This document shows, one piece after another, positions 58,766 to 64,000 of a stretch of DNA of 64,000 bases. Each line of letters starts with the position of its first letter. Within the stretch, counting starts at the first letter, position 1. The DNA is taken from positions 31,235,158 through 31,299,157 of the forward strand of contig OY821522.1 of assembly GCA_963682025.1 (NCBI GenBank), read 5' to 3'. Source of the DNA: Cordilura impudica. Lineage: Eukaryota; Arthropoda; Insecta; Diptera; Scathophagidae. Both the position numbers and the translations under genes were made by a program. A model generated the notes under the pieces. That model did no database searches. It was given only the letters and a program-made list of their open reading frames with translations, and was not told where the DNA came from.

Positions 58766-59690
58766 TTTAAATTTCATTTTCTATTGTTAATTTTTCAGTT
58801 TTCGTTTTCCATTTTCCATTTTTCATTTTCCGTTTTTCATTTTTCAATTTTCATTGTCCATTTTCCATTTTTCATTTTTCAATTTTCATTTTCCATTTTT
58901 CATTTTTCAATTTTCATATTCCATTTTCCATTTTTTATATACCATTTTCCTTTTTTAATTCTTTTCTTTTCATTTTTCAATTTTCATGTTTCATTTTCCA
59001 TTTGCCATTTTTCATTTTTCAATTTTCATTTTCCGTTTTTCATTTTTATATTTTCATTTTCCATTTTCTATTTTTCAATTCTCATTTTCCATTTTTCAAT
59101 TTTCATTTTCCATTTTGCATTTTTCAATTGTCATTTTCCATTTAACATTTTTCATTTTTCATTTTTCATATTTCAATTTTCATTTTCCATTTTCAATTTT
59201 TCATTTTTCAATTTCCATCTTCTTTTTTCATTTTTCGTTTTCCATTTTACATTTTTAATTTTTCAATTTTCATTTGTCATTCTCCATTTGTCAATTTTCA
59301 TTTTCCATTTTGCATTTTCCATTTTGCATTTTCCATTTTTCAATTTTCATTTTCCATTTTTAGTTTTTCATTTTTCAATTTCCATTTTCTATTAGTCATT
59401 TTTCATTCTTCAATTTTCATTTTTCATTTTTCAATTTTCTTTTTCAATTTTCCGTTTTTCAAGTTTCATTTTTCAATTTTCATTTTCCATTTTTCAATTT
59501 CATTTTCTATTTTTCATTTTGAATTTTCCATTGTTCATTTTTCAATTTTCTTTTTTCATTTTCCATTTTTCATTTTCCATTCTCCATTTTTCATTTTTTA
59601 TTTTACATTTTCCATTTTCCGTTTTTCATTTTCCATTCTCCATTTTCATTTTCCATTTGAAAATTTCGATTTTTCGTTTTCATTTTTCCT
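58766..59690. repeat. CATTTTY heptamer satellite, block 1
   Basis: Degenerate tandem 7-bp units CATTTTT, CATTTTC and CAATTTT. Plus-strand frames are open because the units contain no stop codons and translate to FHFSFSIF-type repeats; they are not genes. It differs from the AATTTTT satellite mainly by one base per unit. Confidence 0.9.
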
Positions 59691-59938
59691 TTCATATTGG
59701 CGATTTTTTTTATTATAACGTGATAGCGATAAAAAAAATATGTGGCATTACTACTAACATGAGCTCTGTTATTGTGTTCTTGGTATTGTTAATATATATG
59801 CATATTATTTTTGTGGCATTTTTTTATGTTGTTGTACAATTATTATGTTCAACCACTAAATTGTTACAACAAACACACTGGGTTTTATGTTTTTTTTTTA
59901 GAGATATCTACATATTTTTGCTCGTATCTAATCACAAT
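59691..59938. repeat. Satellite-linked flank repeat, copy A
   Basis: It begins TTCATATTGGCGAT and includes ATATGTGGCA, GTTAATATATATGCAT and GTTGTACA. It repeats 63341-63541, with an extra ~50 bases (AACCACTAAATTGTTACAAC region). Both copies follow a CATTTTY block in the same orientation, so satellite and flank move as one module. Confidence 0.8.
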
Positions 59939-60155
59939 GATGCCCGATGTATCCCATTTTCAACACCAACCTGCTGGGAATTATGGCAAATTACATTTTT
60001 GTAACCCTATCCAGTTATATGGCTTTTTTTGTGAATGAGCGTGATTTCAACAGACAGACTTTATGGGGTCGGAAATTAGTTTTTCGATGCGTTACAAACG
60101 GAATGACAAACCTATATATACCCTCTGCCACTGACGTGTGGAGGGTATAATAAGA
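59939..60155. mobile_element. Fragment of a dispersed fly repeat (DINE-like 3' region)
   Basis: It contains the phrases GGGTCGGAAATTAGTTTTTC, GATGCGTTACAAACGGAATG and an inverted pair TATACCCTC (60117-60125) / GAGGGTATA (60141-60149). Similar phrases ending in a TATACCC...GGGTATA hairpin are common near DINE-like repeats of brachyceran flies, by recollection and not by search. No coding content. Confidence 0.45.
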
Positions 60156-60744
60156 TGAAAATGACTGGTACCTTCCTAATAAAATTCGAAAATTGTGAAA
60201 TAAAAAATAAAATTAGAAAATTTATATATAGAACAAATTAAACATGAAGAAACTATTAAAGAAATACTTTGCCTTAATAAAAAATCCAACATTGTAATTG
60301 TAATATTAGCTAAAATATCTATGCGTAAAATGAAACAAAGACTATCTGTATTATATATTTCGTTGGGGCCTCACTCTAACGGTGGGGGTGTTAGAGTTAA
60401 ACATATTGTAAACCCTATAATATAATGTGTTATAATTAAACCTATTGCAAAACCTATAATACATGTATAATAATATTTTGCTGAACGCTACAATTAATAT
60501 TTTTGTCATTTATACTTTGTAGTTCTTTGAACTTTGTTAATTTATAGTTTATATTCAGGTTACAGACAAAATGCAACTTGACTTTTATTAATTTGCAATT
60601 TCTATATAGGTCACAAACAATATTCGATTGAATTGTGTTAACACTTATTGATTATGTCAACAATTATAATTATCTACATTAAATATAAACAAGAATTTTT
60701 AATAAAGTAAAGTTCAGTTGTGATTTGGACGTGAAAACCTTAAA
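60156..60744. other. AT-rich sequence, no gene seen
   Basis: It holds a 7-bp hairpin, CTCTAAC / GTTAGAG (60374-60380 and 60390-60396), around a G-rich loop. A roughly 42-bp tandem near-repeat follows at 60395-60470 (AAACATATTGTAAACCC / AAACCTATTGCAAAACC). Nothing else is recognised. Confidence 0.45.
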
Positions 60745-61830
60745 GCTGTGTTTTTTTTTTGTTTACGAAAACCCGTGTCTTATTTGTTAAAACCTCATTC
60801 AAACAGTCACATATGTAATTAGCTACACTGATCACAGCTTCATCAGTGCCACAACCCTTCCTAAAACCACATTGCTTAGGGAATATAAGAGATTCTCTTT
60901 CAAAAAATGCTAAAATTTGTGAGCGCAAAATTTTATCAAAAACTTTATCAATTACCGATAAAACAACAACCGATCTGAACTTTTAAATAGAACTGGCACT
61001 AATTTCCTTTGGAATCGGAATGGTCTTATAAGCTTTAAGTTTATCTGAAAAAATGAGGTGGTAATTGAATAGTTTAAAATATTCGCAAGAACAGAAGCCA
61101 CTCTATCTTTACATTCATACAAACATTTCGATGTAACGTTGTCACTTCCTGGACTCTTATTAATTTCCAAATGTGATAGTAAATCATAAATTTCATCTGT
61201 GCTGGTGAAAAAAATTTAAATCGGTTGTGGTGATTTCGCAGAGTTCTTAAGGAGTTACAACTATCTTCAGTGTTTGATTCAATTTGGCTTTTTAAACTTC
61301 TAATTGAATTTAGGAAATATTGATTGAAAACTTCAGCTTTAATGGTTTCATCATCAATTAGTACACGATCTTCCTTTTTTAGATTCGTTACAGATTTTGA
61401 ACCCCTTACAAGAGTTTGATTCCAACATTTTCTTGGTTCCTGTTGCATTTAACTTAAATTTTCTTTATAATAGTTTATCACAGAGTCTGTAAATTAGCGT
61501 TGATCCAAGTGGTTATTTCATATTTTAGGTATGTTTTTCTTTTGTTTCCCGTTGGTGAACTATAACTGGATTTCCAGTTAAAATTGATATATTCATGTTT
61601 CGATCAACATTTTCCTTGACAAGATTATAATTACAATTATATCGTACAATTTCTGTATAATCTTTTGCCCTTGTCCGTAAATTTAGTCTGCAATATATCA
61701 GATTGTGATCAGTAAGATTACATTCAACAGAAATAATTTCCATAATATTTCCTATATTACTAAACACATTGTCAGTCGACGTTGAACTTAAAGGACGAGT
61801 GACAAGGGTTGGGTAATTTTTACAGTGACG
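60745..61830 (-). pseudogene. Decayed non-LTR retrotransposon, endonuclease to early RT
   Basis: Read on the minus strand from 61830: the end of an AP-like endonuclease (STDNVFSNI, then NLTDHNLIYC), a linker with IKAEVFNQYF, the RT entry motif NKSPGSDNVTSKCL, an IPIPKE motif followed by VVVLSVIDKVFDKIL, and FPKQCGFRKGCGTDEAVISV. It then stops before the catalytic AFD motif near 60745. Several frameshifts and at least one stop codon interrupt it. It is a different family from the Jockey element at 12384. The domain order is normal for an LINE-type ORF2, but both ends are missing. Confidence 0.8.
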
Positions 61831-62780
61831 TCGCCACGAGTCTGCCTGCGACGTTTTAACTCGATTGGATTACGGGAAAAGGGTTAAAAATCAATCCAAA
61901 GGTCGACATGAAATAACATTTTTGAAGTATTCTTCAAAATACAAAAATGATTTAAAATACTGATTAGAATACATTATAAAATAATCTATAATATTAATAG
62001 ACTAGGCAATTTCTTGTGACCGATGATTTGTTCTACCGTTTTATCCCGATTTTGACCGAACGTATATTTTTTGAAAGGTATTTCTTTTTAGCCATTTTGC
62101 AGATTTACAGATTTTTTAATTTTTCCTTTATTTTGAGTAAATTGCATTTAAAGTTGCTACTAACACATACATAAAATTATACAATGCTGTGTTTGTTTAT
62201 TAAATTTGTTAATGTGTTTGTAATAAAAATCATTTTGTTTTTTGTGTTGATTTGTGAATTGGCTATAATTGATAAGCATTGCTTTAGGGTCTTTATTTAA
62301 TGAAAAAGTAAAATTTCCTAGAATTTGCAGTCGAATTTCGAGGGCGAGAATCTGCTAGTATATTTTGAATAAACAAAGGTTTTTTATAAAAAAATAATAA
62401 TAATAATTAATTATGCTTAAACGGGAGATTGGTATAAGCTTTATCACCAGTATCATCAGGTAAATCACCGCAGCATTTATACGGTGTTGAGATTGAAGTC
62501 ATTTATTAGTGGTTGATTCTAATAACACATATACATCTACTTCTTCTGCAGTTTTAATAAAGCTTGGTTTTGATATTTCACTTTTTTGTACAAAAACTTT
62601 GCCAGCTGAGGCATAAACCGTGTTCTAACCAACTGTTTTTAAACCTCTTGCACAGTTTAGAAGAGTAAGGGTTGCCTGTAAGTATGTCATCAAACTGTAC
62701 TGACATAAACAGCATTGTTCATTGTAAGCAATCCACCTGATTTAATTTGTTTAGCTCTATCAAATTAAAGCTTAATCAAA
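61831..62780. other. AT-rich sequence, no gene seen
   Basis: The first ~60 bases (61831-61890) are GC-richer and may be further decayed endonuclease sequence. The rest holds no recognisable ORF, RNA gene or terminal repeats. The minus strand at 62560-62700 has short open stretches without recognisable motifs. Confidence 0.4.
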
Positions 62781-62868
62781 TTCAATTTTCATTTTTCAGT
62801 TTTCATTTTTCATATTCCATTTTTCATTATTCATTTCCCAATTTTCGTTTTTCATTTTTCATTTTTCA

Positions 62869-62903
<35 letters not shown>

Positions 62904-63290
62904 ATTTTCGCTTTTCATTTTTTATTTTCCACCTTCCATTTTATATTTTTCATATTCCATTTCTAAATTTTTAATATTCCATTTTTAATTTTTCATATAT
63001 CATATTCCATTTTTTTTTTTGTTTTCCATTTTTCATTTTTAAATTTTATTTTTAATTTTCCGTTTTTAATTTTTCATTTTCCATTTCTTATTTTTCGTTT
63101 TCGTTTTCCATTTTCCATTTTCCATTTTTCAATTTTCATTTTTCATTGTCCATTTTTCATTTTTCGTTTTTCATTTTTCAATTTTCGATTATCATTTTTC
63201 ATTTATCATTTTCCATTTTTAATTTTAGCATTTTGCATTTTCCATTTTCCGTTTTTCATTTTTCGGTTTTCAGTTTCCGTTTTTTTGAAA
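62781..63290. repeat. CATTTTY heptamer satellite, block 2
   Basis: Same degenerate CATTTTT / CATTTTC units as 58766-59690 and the same orientation, with more substitutions (CATATTC, AATTTTC). It passes into the same flank repeat (63341). Confidence 0.88.
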
Positions 63291-63340
63291 TTGTTTTTCA
63301 TGATACTTTTTGTTTGAATTTTTTACGGATTATATTTTTT

Positions 63341-63541
63341 TTCATATTGGCGATTATATCGTGATAACAATGAAAAAATATGTGGCAATACTACTAACCT
63401 AACTCATGGTAGTTGTGTTGTTGGTATTGTTAATATATATGCATAGTTTTTTGTGGCATTTTTTGATGTTGTTGTACACTGGGTTTTTCGTTTTTTTTTT
63501 AAGGTGTATACAAATTTTTGTTCATGTTTCAGCACAACATT
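63341..63541. repeat. Satellite-linked flank repeat, copy B
   Basis: Second copy of 59691-59938, beginning TTCATATTGGCGAT and sharing ATATGTGGCA, GTTAATATATATGCAT and GTTGTACACTGGGTTT. It lacks the ~50-base internal segment of copy A. After about 63541 the two copies diverge completely. Confidence 0.8.
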
Positions 63542-63609
63542 GATCATTGGAACTATGGAAAAGTGTATAACGAACACTCTGTCGAAATTGTTGTCTCAAA
63601 TTTATTAAA

Positions 63610-63694
63610 GAAACTGTTGTTTCAGAATCGAGTATCTTACAAATACTCGAAAGAAACTCTTGTTTCAGAATTGAATGTCTTACAAACATTCATT
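63610..63694. repeat. Two tandem 43-bp units, each with a hairpin
   Basis: The units begin GAAACTGTTGTTTCAGAATC (63610) and GAAACTCTTGTTTCAGAATT (63653). Each ends in a hairpin with the same CTTACAA loop. Stems are GAGTAT/ATACTC (63630-63635, 63643-63648) and GAATGT/ACATTC (63673-63678, 63686-63691). A weaker third relative may precede them near 63573. Confidence 0.65.
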
Positions 63695-63730
63695 CGCAAT
63701 AATTTAAATTGAATTCAAATCGATTTAAAT

Positions 63731-63884
63731 TATACAGGTACAGAATTGGCCTTAATAGAAAACCATTTTGTAGGAAGGAAGCAGTATGTTCAAATTAATA
63801 CGTCTAAGAGCTCAATGAATATTGTCGAACATGGTGTTCCACAGGGCAGTGTTTTTGGGTCCTTTATTATTTACTATATGTGAC
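63731..63884 (+). pseudogene. Non-LTR reverse transcriptase fragment (motif B region)
   Basis: The translation runs through ALIENHFVGRKQYVQIN to EHGVPQGSV, the conserved RT stretch just before the FADD box. An extra T in the run at 63852-63856 shifts the frame, and the family pattern LGPLLFTI continues in the next frame. No start, no catalytic Asp pair and no end are present. It could belong to the same family as the minus-strand fragment at 60745-61830, which lacks exactly this part. Confidence 0.75.
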
Positions 63885-64000
63885 CTTCTCCGAGAAAAGG
63901 GACCTAGTGTGTGAAAATTAAGTTTTGAGAAAAAAACTCATTTAAAGTTTATACACCCTTTTAGGTACCAGAATCCACCGTTTTTGACACAACCCGTTTT
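63885..64000. other. Unassigned sequence at the right edge
   Basis: AT-rich sequence after the RT fragment loses similarity, with no recognisable feature before the window ends. Confidence 0.4.

Noticed and set aside
58763..60004. Long open frames rich in F, H, S and I
   Set aside because: They are translations of the CATTTTY heptamer repeat, which lacks stop codons on this strand. The pattern repeats every seven residues in all frames and matches no protein.
63518..63712. 64-codon plus-strand frame
   Set aside because: It crosses the end of the flank repeat and the tandem hairpins, and its repeats explain the opening. It does not join the RT fragment that follows.

Overview
The window looks like heterochromatin from a higher fly, probably a calyptrate-type dipteran. 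The grounds are extreme AT richness, a Penelope-like element array, a Jockey-clade non-LTR retrotransposon, a ZMYM1-like hAT pseudogene, DINE/mini-me type repeats with a GTCC microsatellite, and tens of kilobases of simple AT satellite. No ordinary host gene could be supported. Every recognisable coding sequence belongs to a mobile element.

Layout. 1-6987: head-to-tail array of a GIY-YIG Penelope-like element (PLE), with a 5'-truncated copy, two full-length 818-codon copies and a terminal non-coding tail. A hammerhead-like ribozyme motif recurs three times, about 2.97 kb apart. 7337-8784: PIF/Harbinger-type element (TTA target duplication) that keeps one exon of a Myb/SANT protein, itself split by a 738-bp TIR insertion. 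9711-10050 and 20127-20459: two copies of an unidentified repeat flanking about 10 kb. 10572-11123: probable hAT-type MITE. 11305-17454: decayed hAT transposase gene split by a 4.2-kb Jockey-like element (12384-16560) with an intact ORF2 and a damaged ORF1. 17618-18984: minus-strand remnant of an LTR retrotransposon with a 133-bp LTR and a tRNA-Lys primer-binding site.

20461-57132: satellite. AAAAATT heptamers give way to about 6.5 kb of AAAATT hexamers up to a 200-N gap. Beyond the gap about 28 kb of heptamers run on the opposite strand and form a higher-order repeat. Two Helentron/DINE-like elements (57133-58765) lie in its right edge. A second heptamer satellite (CATTTTY) follows at 58766-59690 and recurs at 62781-63290, each time joined to the same 200-250-bp flank. 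Between and after these lie fragments of non-LTR reverse transcriptase on both strands.

How the parts work together. Only the two PLE proteins and the Jockey ORF2 look able to encode enzymes. The order of insertion can be read: the Jockey element is younger than the hAT copy it splits, the 738-bp TIR element is younger than the Harbinger copy, and the DINE-like elements are younger than the satellite they interrupt. All calls come from reading the sequence by eye, and no database search was run.
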